This document shows, piece by piece, positions 1-11,954 of a stretch of 64,000 nucleotides of DNA. The stretch's first letter is position 1; every line of letters starts with the position of its first letter. This stretch comes from Siphonodentalium dalli (Eukaryota; Mollusca; Scaphopoda; Gadilida; Siphonodentaliidae). The position numbers and the translations under genes are program-made. The stretch is taken from NCBI GenBank assembly GCA_032622095.1, contig CP136061.1:172863107-172927106 (forward strand), written 5' to 3'. The notes beneath the pieces were generated by a model. That model worked only from the letters and a program-made list of their open reading frames with translations. It did no database searches and had not been told where the DNA came from.

Positions 1-94
1 TTAAATGGGACATGGTACTGAATATGACATGGACATCATGACATAAGTGGAGTAAAGACTAACGGGAAGAGACAAGCTTGAAGATACTTCAACT
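1..94. other. Left flank, no feature seen
   Basis: Short AT-rich stretch left of the first 4.2 kb repeat unit. It would lie in the acetyl-CoA carboxylase intron downstream of the exon at 10025-10135. No exon or repeat is recognised. Confidence 0.5.
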
Positions 95-307
95 CATTCA
101 AACTTCGCATATCACTATCAGCACCAGATTTATGAAATATATTTATTGAGCCAAGGAACCTAATCGATAGATGATTATATATTAAAACATTATTAATATA
201 ATATAATAAAGTATTTTATCAGTCTAAATCATTGTGAATGTGATTCCCTTGATTAATGCATCAATTGCAAGCTTTGATAGTGAAATTTAATATGTGCATG
301 CCCATCT

Positions 308-680
308 ATGATATACACTTATTTTACTAATACATGTACTATACACTTATATAATACACTTGCATCACAATCACCATTGTACACTTACAATACACTTACA
401 ACCCCATTCAGAACTTACACTTATAAAACACTTGCAATTATTATACACTTATATTACACTTGCCAACATACACTTATACCACACTTTAGAATCATACACT
501 TATATGACACTCAGCTCATTTACATAGTTGGAACGTACACTTACTGTACACTTATGTTACACTTGCACTACACTTACTGCCACTGTTGGACTTGTACACT
601 TGGTTGTAAGTGCACACTTAGAGGAAAATTTTTCCTACACTTATGCAACACTTATTTGACACTTATAACACACTTGGAAA
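308..680. repeat. CACTTA/CACTTG cluster (copy at 4512-4884)
   Basis: About 22 copies of CACTT, mostly as TACACTTA or TACACTTG, lie in the same orientation at irregular spacings of roughly 10-30 bp. The frame stays open for 125 codons but the product is only Tyr/Thr/Leu low complexity, so I do not call it coding. A (GACG)-rich tract and a hairpin follow, so this is probably the core of a hairpin-ended element. Confidence 0.75.
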
Positions 681-756
681 TGTAAGGGAAGTGTCTCCAG
701 ACAGACGGGACGGATGGACGGACAGACGAACGACGGATGGTTGATCCATAGTCGCC

Positions 757-792
757 ATTATGTGTACCATACATGGTATGGGTACACATAAT
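757..792. repeat. Terminal hairpin of the CACTTA-rich element
   Basis: ATTATGTGTACCATAC pairs with GTATGGGTACACATAAT across a 3-base loop, with one bulged base. A GACGG-rich tract lies just before it. The fold closely matches the TTTACCATAC/GTATGGGTAAA hairpins at 51354, 57324 and 57558, so the elements are related. Second copy at 4961-4996. Confidence 0.8.
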
Positions 793-3700
793 GAAAGTGT
801 CAATGACACTGTAGCTCAACTTAGGTAGGGGAATAATTTAATGGTCGACAGTAAATGGAGGAATAGGAAAAGTGCTAACTGAAATGTCTAAGTAAGACTA
901 GATGTACATGTCAATATCAACATTTATAACAGGTTTCATAATGATCGGATCAGGGATGTGGTGATTATGGTGTGCCAAAGGATTTATTGATGCAAAGAGT
1001 AAATTCTAAAATGGTCAACGGCAGCCATGTTTTTTTCCGAATTACCCCAAAATGACTTGTTCCCATCTACAGCCTTTACAAATCTCATAATGATCTGATC
1101 AAAGATATGACCTGTAGCCTGTGCCAATGGATTTAGTCATGCAAAGAGTAAAATCCAAGATAGCTGCTGGCGGCCATGTTTTTCGGCTGAACGACCCCAA
1201 AATGACTCGTTTCCCATCTACATGTCATTGTTAACATACATGACAAATTTCTTGAAGTTCCGACCAAAGCTACGACCTGTAGCCCACACCAAAGGATTTA
1301 TTCATGCAAAGAGTAAAATCCAATATGGCTGCTGGCGGACATGTTTTTAGGCCAAACGACCCCAAAATGACTCGTTCCCATCTACATGTTAATATTAACA
1401 TCCATGATAAATATCATGATGATCAGACAAACAGTACGACCTGTAGCCCGTGCCAATGGATTGAATTTTGAAATCCAAGATGGCTGCCAGCGGCCATGTT
1501 TTTTGGCCGTATGACCCCAAAATGACTCGTTCCCATATACATGTCAATATCAATATTCATGACAAATTTCATAAAGGTCAGACCAAAGGTACGACCTGTA
1601 ACCCGCGGCAAAGGATTTAGTCATTGAAAGAGTAAAATCCAAGATGGCGGCCATGCGGCCATGATTTTTTGGCCGAACGACCCCAAAATCACTCGTTCCC
1701 ATCTACATGTCATTGTTAACATCCAAGACAAATTTCATGAAGTTCTGACCAAAGCTACAACCTGTAGCCCGCGCCAAAGAATTTAGTCATGCAAAGAGTA
1801 AAATCCAAGATGGCTGCTGGCGGCCATGTTTTTTGGCTGAACGACCTCAAAATCACTCGTTCCCATCTACATGTCATTGTTAACATCCATGACAAATTTC
1901 ATGATGATCAGACGAACAGCACGACCTGTAGCCCGCGCCAATGGATTGAATTTTGAAATCCAAAATGGCCACCAGCGGCCATGTTTTTTGGCCGAATGAC
2001 CCCAAAATGACTCGTTCCCATCTACATGTCAATGTCAACATTCATGACAAAATTCATAAAGATCAGACCATAGGTACGACCTGTAGCCCGCGCCAAAGGA
2101 TTTAGTAATGCAAAGAGTAAAATCCATGATGGCTGCTGGCGGCCATGTTTTTTGGCCGAACAACCCCAAAATCACTCGTTCCCATCTACATGTCATTGTT
2201 AACTGACAAATTTCATGAAGTTCTGATCAAAACTACGACCTGTAGCCTGCGCCAAAGGATTTAGTCATGCAAAGAGTAAAATCCATGATGGCTGCTGGCG
2301 GCCATGTTTTTTGGCTGTATGACCCCAAAATCACTCGTTCCCATCTACATGTCATTGTTAACATCCATGACAAATTTCATGAAGTTCTGACCAAAGCTAC
2401 AACCTGTAGCCCGCGCCAAAGAATTTAGTCATGCAAAGAGTAAAATCCAAGATGGCTGCTGGCGGCCATGTTTTTTGGCTGAACGACCCCAAAATCACTC
2501 GTTCCCATCTACATGTCAATATTAACATCCATGACAAATTTCATAATGATCAGACGAACAGCAACGACCTGTAGCCCGCGCCAATGGATTGAATTTTGAA
2601 ATCCAAAATGGCCACCAGACCAGCGGCCATGTTTTTTGGCAGAATGACCCCAAAATAACTCGTTCCCATCTACATGTCAACATTCATGACAAAATTCATA
2701 AAGATCAGACCATAGGTACGACCTGTAGCCCGCGCCAAAGGATTTAGTCAAGCAAAGAGTAAAATCCATGATGGCTGCTGGCGGCCATGTTTTTTGGCCG
2801 AACAACCCCAAAATCACTCGTTCCCATCTACATGTTAATATTAACATCCATGATAAATATCATGATGATCAGACAAACAGTACGACCTGTAGCCCGTGCC
2901 AATGGATTGAATTTTGAAATCCAAGATGGCTGCCAGCGGCCATGTTTTTTGGCCGTATGACCCCAAAATGACTCGTTCCCATATACATGTCAATATCAAT
3001 ATTCATGACAAATTTCATAAAGGTCAGACCAAAGGTACGACCTGTAACCCGCGCCAAAGGATTTAGTCATTGAAAGAGTAAAATCCAAGATGGCGGCCAT
3101 GCGGCCATGTTTTTTGGCCGAACGACCCCAAAATCACTCGTTCCCATCTACAAGTCATTGTTAACATCCATGACAAATTTCATGAAGTTCTGACCAAAGC
3201 TACAACCTGTAGCCCGCGCCAAAGAATTTAGTCATGCAAAGAGTAAAATCCAAGATGGCTGCTGGCGGCCATGTTTTTTGGCTGAACGACCTCAAAATCA
3301 CTCGTTCCCATCTACATGTCATTGTTAACATCCATGACAAATTTCATGATGATCAGACGAACAGCACGACCTGTAGCCCGCGCCAATGGATTGAATTTTG
3401 AAATCCAAAATGGCCACCAGCGGCCATGTTTTTTGGCCGAATGACCCCAAAATGACTCGTTCCCATCTACATGTCAATGTCAACATTCATGACAAAATTC
3501 ATAAAGATCAGACCATAGGTACGACCTGTAGCCCGCGCCAAAGGATTTAGTAATGCAAAGAGTAAAATCCATGATGGCTGCTGGCGGCCATGTTTTTTAA
3601 CCGAACAACCCCAAAATGACTCGTTCCCATCTACATGTCATTGTTAACATCCATGACAAATTTCATGAAGTTCTGATCAAAACTACGACCTGTAGCCTGC

Positions 3701-6700
3701 GCCAAAGGTTTTAGTCATGCAAAGAGTAAAATCCATGATGGCTGCTGGCAGCCATGTTTTTTGGCTGTATGACCCCAAAATCACTCGTTCCCATCTACAT
3801 GTCATTGTTAACATCCATGACAAATTTCATGAAGTTCTGACCAAAGCTACAACCTGTAGCCCGCGCCAAAGAATTTAGTCATGCAAAGAGTAAAATCCAA
3901 GATGGCTGCTGGCGGCCATGTTTTTTGGCTGAACGACCCCAAAATCACTCGTTCCCATCTACATGTCAATATTAACATCCATGACAAATTTCATAATGAT
4001 CAGACGAACAGCAACGACCTGTAGCCCGCGCCAATGGATTGAATTTTGAAATCCAAAATGGCCACCAGACCAGCGGCCATGTTTTTTGGCAGAATGACCC
4101 CAAAATGACTCGTTCCCATCTACATGTCAACATTCATGACAAAATTCATAAAGATCAGACCATAGGTACGACCTGTAGCCCGCGCCAAAGGATTTAGTCA
4201 AGCAAAGAGTAAAATCCATGATGGCTGCTGGCGGCCATGTTTTTTGGCCGAACAACCCCAAAATCACTCGTTCCCATCTACATGTCATTGTTAACATCCA
4301 TTCAAACTTCGCATATCACTATCAGCACCAGATTTATGAAATATATTTATTGAGCCAAGGAACCTAATCGATAGATGATTATATATTAAAACATTATTAA
4401 TATAATATAATAAAGTATTTTATCAGTCTAAATCATTGTGAATGTGATTCCCTTGATTAATGCATCAATTGCAAGCTTTGATAGTGAAATTTAATATGTG
4501 CATGCCCATCTATGATATACACTTATTTTACTAATACATGTACTATACACTTATATAATACACTTGCATCACAATCACCATTGTACACTTACAATACACT
4601 TACAACCCCATTCAGAACTTACACTTATAAAACACTTGCAATTATTATACACTTATATTACACTTGCCAACATACACTTATACCACACTTTAGAATCATA
4701 CACTTATATGACACTCAGCTCATTTACATAGTTGGAACGTACACTTACTGTACACTTATGTTACACTTGCACTACACTTACTGCCACTGTTGGACTTGTA
4801 CACTTGGTTGTAAGTGCACACTTAGAGGAAAATTTTTCCTACACTTATGCAACACTTATTTGACACTTATAACACACTTGGAAATGTAAGGGAAGTGTCT
4901 CCAGACAGACGGGACGGATGGACGGACAGACGAACGACGGATGGTTGATCCATAGTCGCCATTATGTGTACCATACATGGTATGGGTACACATAATGAAA
5001 GTGTCAATGACACTGTAGCTCAACTTAGGTAGGGGAATAATTTAATGGTCGACAGTAAATGGAGGAATAGGAAAAGTGCTAACTGAAATGTCTAAGTAAG
5101 ACTAGATGTACATGTCAATATCAACATTTATAACAGGTTTCATAATGATCGGATCAGGGATGTGGTGATTATGGTGTGCCAAAGGATTTATTGATGCAAA
5201 GAGTAAATTCTAAAATGGTCAACGGCAGCCATGTTTTTTTCCGAATTACCCCAAAATGACTTGTTCCCATCTACAGCCTTTACAAATCTCATAATGATCT
5301 GATCAAAGATATGACCTGTAGCCTGTGCCAATGGATTTAGTCATGCAAAGAGTAAAATCCAAGATAGCTGCTGGCGGCCATGTTTTTCGGCTGAACGACC
5401 CCAAAATGACTCGTTTCCCATCTACATGTCATTGTTAACATACATGACAAATTTCTTGAAGTTCCGACCAAAGCTACGACCTGTAGCCCACACCAAAGGA
5501 TTTATTCATGCAAAGAGTAAAATCCAATATGGCTGCTGGCGGACATGTTTTTAGGCCAAACGACCCCAAAATGACTCGTTCCCATCTACATGTTAATATT
5601 AACATCCATGATAAATATCATGATGATCAGACAAACAGTACGACCTGTAGCCCGTGCCAATGGATTGAATTTTGAAATCCAAGATGGCTGCCAGCGGCCA
5701 TGTTTTTTGGCCGTATGACCCCAAAATGACTCGTTCCCATATACATGTCAATATCAATATTCATGACAAATTTCATAAAGGTCAGACCAAAGGTACGACC
5801 TGTAACCCGCGGCAAAGGATTTAGTCATTGAAAGAGTAAAATCCAAGATGGCGGCCATGCGGCCATGATTTTTTGGCCGAACGACCCCAAAATCACTCGT
5901 TCCCATCTACATGTCATTGTTAACATCCAAGACAAATTTCATGAAGTTCTGACCAAAGCTACAACCTGTAGCCCGCGCCAAAGAATTTAGTCATGCAAAG
6001 AGTAAAATCCAAGATGGCTGCTGGCGGCCATGTTTTTTGGCTGAACGACCTCAAAATCACTCGTTCCCATCTACATGTCATTGTTAACATCCATGACAAA
6101 TTTCATGATGATCAGACGAACAGCACGACCTGTAGCCCGCGCCAATGGATTGAATTTTGAAATCCAAAATGGCCACCAGCGGCCATGTTTTTTGGCCGAA
6201 TGACCCCAAAATGACTCGTTCCCATCTACATGTCAATGTCAACATTCATGACAAAATTCATAAAGATCAGACCATAGGTACGACCTGTAGCCCGCGCCAA
6301 AGGATTTAGTAATGCAAAGAGTAAAATCCATGATGGCTGCTGGCGGCCATGTTTTTTGGCCGAACAACCCCAAAATCACTCGTTCCCATCTACATGTCAT
6401 TGTTAACTGACAAATTTCATGAAGTTCTGATCAAAACTACGACCTGTAGCCTGCGCCAAAGGATTTAGTCATGCAAAGAGTAAAATCCATGATGGCTGCT
6501 GGCGGCCATGTTTTTTGGCTGTATGACCCCAAAATCACTCGTTCCCATCTACATGTCATTGTTAACATCCATGACAAATTTCATGAAGTTCTGACCAAAG
6601 CTACAACCTGTAGCCCGCGCCAAAGAATTTAGTCATGCAAAGAGTAAAATCCAAGATGGCTGCTGGCGGCCATGTTTTTTGGCTGAACGACCCCAAAATC

Positions 6701-9217
6701 ACTCGTTCCCATCTACATGTCAATATTAACATCCATGACAAATTTCATAATGATCAGACGAACAGCAACGACCTGTAGCCCGCGCCAATGGATTGAATTT
6801 TGAAATCCAAAATGGCCACCAGACCAGCGGCCATGTTTTTTGGCAGAATGACCCCAAAATAACTCGTTCCCATCTACATGTCAACATTCATGACAAAATT
6901 CATAAAGATCAGACCATAGGTACGACCTGTAGCCCGCGCCAAAGGATTTAGTCAAGCAAAGAGTAAAATCCATGATGGCTGCTGGCGGCCATGTTTTTTG
7001 GCCGAACAACCCCAAAATCACTCGTTCCCATCTACATGTTAATATTAACATCCATGATAAATATCATGATGATCAGACAAACAGTACGACCTGTAGCCCG
7101 TGCCAATGGATTGAATTTTGAAATCCAAGATGGCTGCCAGCGGCCATGTTTTTTGGCCGTATGACCCCAAAATGACTCGTTCCCATATACATGTCAATAT
7201 CAATATTCATGACAAATTTCATAAAGGTCAGACCAAAGGTACGACCTGTAACCCGCGCCAAAGGATTTAGTCATTGAAAGAGTAAAATCCAAGATGGCGG
7301 CCATGCGGCCATGTTTTTTGGCCGAACGACCCCAAAATCACTCGTTCCCATCTACAAGTCATTGTTAACATCCATGACAAATTTCATGAAGTTCTGACCA
7401 AAGCTACAACCTGTAGCCCGCGCCAAAGAATTTAGTCATGCAAAGAGTAAAATCCAAGATGGCTGCTGGCGGCCATGTTTTTTGGCTGAACGACCTCAAA
7501 ATCACTCGTTCCCATCTACATGTCATTGTTAACATCCATGACAAATTTCATGATGATCAGACGAACAGCACGACCTGTAGCCCGCGCCAATGGATTGAAT
7601 TTTGAAATCCAAAATGGCCACCAGCGGCCATGTTTTTTGGCCGAATGACCCCAAAATGACTCGTTCCCATCTACATGTCAATGTCAACATTCATGACAAA
7701 ATTCATAAAGATCAGACCATAGGTACGACCTGTAGCCCGCGCCAAAGGATTTAGTAATGCAAAGAGTAAAATCCATGATGGCTGCTGGCGGCCATGTTTT
7801 TTAACCGAACAACCCCAAAATGACTCGTTCCCATCTACATGTCATTGTTAACATCCATGACAAATTTCATGAAGTTCTGATCAAAACTACGACCTGTAGC
7901 CTGCGCCAAAGGTTTTAGTCATGCAAAGAGTAAAATCCATGATGGCTGCTGGCAGCCATGTTTTTTGGCTGTATGACCCCAAAATCACTCGTTCCCATCT
8001 ACATGTCATTGTTAACATCCATGACAAATTTCATGAAGTTCTGACCAAAGCTACAACCTGTAGCCCGCGCCAAAGAATTTAGTCATGCAAAGAGTAAAAT
8101 CCAAGATGGCTGCTGGCGGCCATGTTTTTTGGCTGAACGACCCCAAAATCACTCGTTCCCATCTACATGTCAATATTAACATCCATGACAAATTTCATAA
8201 TGATCAGACGAACAGCAACGACCTGTAGCCCGCGCCAATGGATTGAATTTTGAAATCCAAAATGGCCACCAGACCAGCGGCCATGTTTTTTGGCAGAATG
8301 ACCCCAAAATGACTCGTTCCCATCTACATGTCAACATTCATGACAAAATTCATAAAGATCAGACCATAGGTACGACCTGTAGCCCGCGCCAAAGGATTTA
8401 GTCAAGCAAAGAGTAAAATCCATGATGGCTGCTGGCGGCCATGTTTTTTGGCCGAACAACCCCAAAATCACTCGTTCCCATCTACATGTCATTGTTAACA
8501 TCCATGAAAAATTTCATGAAGTTCTGATCAAAACTACGACCTGTAGCCTGCGCCAAAGGATTTAGTCATGCAAAGAGTAAAATCCAAGATGGCTGCCAGC
8601 GGCCATGTTTTTTGGCCGAACGACCCCAAAATGACTCGTTCCCATCTACATGTCAATATTAACATCCATGACAAATTTCATAATGATCAGACGAACAGTA
8701 CGACCTGTAGCCCGCGCCAATGGATTGAATTTTGAAATCCAAAATGACCACCAGCGGCCATGTTTTTTGGCCGAATGACCCCAAAATGACTCGTTCCCAT
8801 CTACATGTCAATGTCAACATTCATGACAAATTTCATAAAGATCAGACCAAAGGTACGACCTGTAGCCCGCGCCAAAGGATTTAGTCATGCAAAGAGTAAA
8901 ATCCAAGATGGCTGATGGCGGCCATCTTTTTTGGCCGAACAACCCCAAAATCACTCGTTCCTATCTACATGTCATTGTTAACATCCATGACAAATTTCAT
9001 GAAGTTCCGATCAAAACTACGACCTGTAGCCTGCGCCAAATGATTTAGTCATGCAAAGAGTAAAATCCAAGATGGCTGCTGACGGCCATGTTTTTTGGCC
9101 GAACGACCCCAAAATGACTCGTTCCCATCTACATGTCAATATTAACATCCATGACAAATTTCATGATGATCAAACGAACAGTACGACCTGTAGCCCGCGC
9201 CAATGGATTGAATTTTG
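791..9217 (-). mobile_element. Hairpin-ended element A1 with ~160 bp tandem array
   Basis: The element opens with AGTGTCAATGACACT (a perfect stem-loop) and TAGCTCAACTT; its head recurs at 4995 because of the 4.2 kb duplication. It then consists of ~160 bp monomers (CTGTAGCCCGCGCC ... ATCCAAGATGGC ... GACCCCAAAATGACTCGTTCCCATCTACATG). Monomers group into a higher-order repeat of nine (1,446 bp; for example 1423 to 2869). The right end is missing: at ~9217 the array runs into a different repeat family. Complete relatives at 11354-11954 and 29704-33387 end in a TAGCTCAA/TTGAGCTA hairpin. Read on the minus strand, the layout (5' subterminal repeat, tandem core, 3' subterminal repeat, stem-loop) resembles Helentron-derived HINE elements. 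That class assignment is inference. Confidence 0.7.
4299..8502. repeat. 4,204 bp tandem duplication, unit 2
   Basis: Second copy of the unit at 95-4298. It diverges from the start of a would-be third copy right after AACATCCAT near 8502, where the ~160 bp array simply continues. The CACTTA tract recurs at 4512-4884 and the terminal hairpin at 4961-4996. Confidence 0.95.
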
Positions 9218-9411
9218 AAAAAGGGGGAATAACTCCACCAAATAAAGTCGGACAGACATCATAATCGCAGGTGCACAGGTTTCCATGGTGGTTGATGCCT
9301 GTGCCAAGTTTCACGGAAATTGATATTTGTGTCCATGGACGGATGACAGACGACGGACGGACGGACAAGCTGACTCCAGTATACCCCCCCTAACTTCGTT
9401 GTGGGGGTATA
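9218..9411. mobile_element. Element B1, partial, with terminal hairpin
   Basis: One monomer of the B family (GGGGGAATAACTCCACCAAA ... GTCGGACAGAC ... GGTGCACAGG) followed by GGACGGACGGACAAG and a terminal inverted repeat TATACCCCC/GGGGGTATA at 9380-9411. It is truncated on the left where it abuts the A1 array. Confidence 0.65.
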
Positions 9412-9864
9412 ATAAATATTGACCTAAAAATGTAGGAATAAAAGCTCGGATAAAATTCTGCATGTTGCAAAAAAATTTCTACGTCAAAAAAGGGGGATAA
9501 CTCCACCAAAAAATGTCGGACAGACGTCATAATCGGAGGTGCACAGGTTCCCATGGTACTATATATCTGTGCCAAGTTAAATAAAAATTTACCTAAAAAT
9601 GTAGGAATAAAAGGTCGGACAAAATTATACATGTTGCGAAAATGTTCTAAGTCGAAAAAGGGGCGATAACTCCACCAAAAAAAGTCCAACAGACGTCATA
9701 ATCACAGGTACACAGGTTTCCATGGTGGTTGATGTCTGTGCCAAGTTTCACGGAAATTGATAAAAAAAACGACTGAGAAACTCCGGACAAATTTGTGTCC
9801 AAGGACGGACGAACAGACAAGCTGATTCCAGTATACCCCCCCTAACTTTGTTGCGGGGGGTATA
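9412..9864. mobile_element. Element B2, partial, with terminal hairpin
   Basis: Two to three B monomers start directly after the B1 hairpin and end in a second TATACCCCCC/GGGGGGTATA hairpin at 9832-9864. B1 and B2 are head-to-tail copies, each keeping its own terminus. Confidence 0.65.
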
Positions 9865-10024
9865 ATAATCACTCAGATATGAGAATTAGACTTGTCCTTA
9901 CTACCCACTGAGCCAAGAATGGTAACTCTAGCCACTGTTGCATGCAGTAGCCATGGCTGCACCATGCCACACAAAGTTAACGTCTCTTTGATATGGATAT
10001 ATTTATGAAACTTTAATTGCTCAC

Positions 10025-10135
10025 CTTATTTAATGCAGCAGCTCCAGTGAGGATTATATGAGAACTCTCAACTTGCACAATTCTCTGCCCTAATCTCACA
10101 AGATATGCACCTATTCCTATGGACCGACAAGATAC
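10025..10135 (-). CDS. ACACA: Acetyl-CoA carboxylase exon (carboxyltransferase region)
   Basis: This exon is 37 codons long and open in phase 0 at both ends. It reads [17 protein letters not shown], then [20 protein letters not shown]. The match to metazoan acetyl-CoA carboxylase ([17 protein letters not shown]...LILTGAGALNK) is unmistakable. The acceptor on the minus strand is TTTTGTTTCAG before GTATCT, and the donor is AAG followed by GTGAGC. The enzyme makes malonyl-CoA from acetyl-CoA and bicarbonate for fatty acid synthesis; this segment lies in the carboxyltransferase half. The residues continue directly from the exon at 61190-61287. The next exon (expected VLGREVYTSNNQ-like) is not between 1 and 10024, so it lies outside the window. 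The symbol is by homology; animals may have one or two ACC genes. Confidence 0.93.
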
Positions 10136-10212
10136 CTGAAACAAAATAATAAAGGTAAGTTTCAAGGGGAATCAAGCTAAACTAGAGATGGGCCTGTCCC
10201 AGATGGGACTGA

Positions 10213-11139
10213 GGTATACCCCCGTATTCAACATGTTATTTGAATGTAGTAGCCATTACTGTATATTGGGCACTGAAATTATGTGAACAGGTAACCCTAA
10301 ATACCCTAAGCCCTAACACTAATCCTGAACCTCTTAACCCTTAATCCTAATCCTAAAACCTATTGACTGAAAAATATAGGAATAAAAGCTCGGACAAAAT
10401 TATGCATTTTGAGAAGATTTTCTAAGTTGAAAAATGGGGCTAACTCCACACAAAAAAATCGGACAGACCACATAATCACAGGTGCACAGGTTCCCAAGGT
10501 ACTAAATATCTGTGCCAAGTTTAAAAACAACTGACCAGAAAATGTAGGAATAAAAGCTCGGACAAAATTATGCATTTTGAGAAGATTTTCTAAGTTGAAA
10601 AATGGGGCTAACTCCACACAAAAAAAATCGGACAGACCACATAATCGCAGGTGCACAGGTTCCCAAGGTACTAAATATCTGTGCCAAGTTTAAAAACAAC
10701 TGACCAGAAAATGTAGGAATAAAAGCTCGGACAAAATTATGCATTTTGAGAAGATTTTCTAAGTTGAAAAATGGGGCTAACTCCACACAAAAAAAATCGG
10801 ACAGACCACATAATCGCAGGTGCACAGGTTCCCAAGGTACTAAATATCTGTGCCAAGTTTAAAAACAACTGACCAGAAAATGTAGGAATAAAAGCTCGGA
10901 CAAAATTATGCATTTTGAGAAGATTTTGTAAGTTGAAAAAGGGGGCTAATTCCACTAAAAAAAATCGGACAGACCACATAATCGCAGGTGCACAGGTTCC
11001 CAAGGTACTAAATATCTGTGCCAAGTTTAAAAAATATTGACCACAAAATGTAGGAACAAAAGCTCAGACAAAATTGTGTCCATGGACGGACGGATGGACA
11101 AGCCGATTCCACCACTTGTTGCGGGGGGTGGGGGTATAA
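10213..11139. mobile_element. Element B3, nearly complete, four ~169 bp monomers
   Basis: It starts with GGTATACCCCCG and ends GCGGGGGGTGGGGGTATAAT, so the ends are inverted copies of TATACCCCC. The core has four near-identical monomers: GACAAAATTATGCATTTTG recurs at 10393, 10561, 10730 and 10899 (period 168-169). The last is followed by GGACGGACGGATGGACAAG. Near 10290-10360 is a loose CCCTAA-like stretch. Minus-strand frames of 85-99 codons through the monomers are by-products of the repeat. Confidence 0.7.
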
Positions 11140-11353
11140 TTAAGCTAAAATTGACAATAGCGAGTCTGCTAATTCAAACAGGCATAGGTATATATCCGGT
11201 AGCTTCCCGTAGCCGTTCACATATGAGCATTGAAAAGTGTTTCACGGGTAGGATTCTGCATATCGACTGGTAATATATGGCGAGCCAACTGAAACAAAAT
11301 TTATATATGATATAGAGATATTCTAATTTGCAATTGACTTAGGCCACAATAAA

Positions 11354-11954
11354 ATGAAAGTGTCAATGACACTGTAGCTCAACTTCGAAAGGAAATAATT
11401 TCATGTGTTACAGTCAATGGAGTGATAAGGAATGTGGAAAGTTGAAAGGCCTAGGACTCGTTCCCATCTACATGTCATTGTTAACATCCATGAAAAATTT
11501 CATGAAGATCCGACCAAAGCTACAACCTGTAGCCCGCGCCAAAGGTTTTAGTCATGCAAAGAGTAAAATCCAGATGGCTGCTGGTGGCCATGTTTTTTGG
11601 CCGAACGACCCCAAAATAAATCGTTCCCATCTACATGTCAATATTAACATCCATGACAAATTTCATGATGATCAGACAAACAGTACGACCTGTAGACCGC
11701 GCCAATGGATTTAATTTTGAAATCCAAGATGGCCACCAGCGGCCATGTTTTTTGGCCGAATGACCCCAAAATGACTCGTTCCCATCTACATGTCAATGTC
11801 AACATTCATGACAAATTTCATAAAGATCAGACCAAAGATACAACCTGTAGCCCGCACCAAAGGAAATTGTTGACAGACACACGCACGCACACACGGATGG
11901 ACGACGGACGCCAACCCATGGCAATAGCTCAAACTTACAAAGTAAGTTGAGCTA
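11354..11954 (-). mobile_element. Element A2, complete short copy
   Basis: This is the clearest full-length A element at about 600 bp. It opens ATGAAAGTGTCAATGACACTG then TAGCTCAACTT, carries about three ~160 bp monomers and an (ACGC/ACAC)n-GACGG tract, and ends in a hairpin at 11925-11954 (TAGCTCAAACTTAC pairing with GTAAGTTGAGCTA, one bulge). It shows that the arm of the right-hand hairpin is also present as an inverted copy just inside the left stem-loop. Confidence 0.8.

Larger units (their letters stand above)
95..4298. repeat. 4,204 bp tandem duplication, unit 1
   Basis: The sequence from CATTCAAACTTCGC at 95 recurs at 4299 with a constant offset of 4,204 bp. I saw no difference in the stretches I compared, including private variants such as the GCCCGCGGC near 1600/5804. 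The unit contains the CACTTA-rich tract, a terminal hairpin and most of the ~160 bp repeat array. The junction has only a few bases of microhomology (CATT). It is either a very recent unequal exchange or an assembly duplication. Confidence 0.95.

Noticed and set aside
308-685. 125-codon plus-strand frame (copy at 4512)
   Set aside because: Translates the TACACTTA motif into Tyr/Thr/Leu low complexity; ATG-to-stop openness follows from the motif.
1423-1611. 62-codon minus-strand frames repeated at 2869, 5627 and 7073
   Set aside because: They lie within the ~160 bp repeat array and recur only because the repeat does; no protein-like conservation apart from the DNA repeat.
900-9215. CRISPR-like regular repeats
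   Set aside because: Monomers are ~160 bp with no short repeat/unique spacer pattern, in a spliced animal gene.
10290-10360. Telomere-like CCCTAA stretch
   Set aside because: Only a few imperfect CCCTAA/CCTAA units inside element B3; no true array.
10360-11024. Three overlapping 85-98 codon minus-strand frames
   Set aside because: Period-169 tandem repeat; the frames are the same segment read several times.
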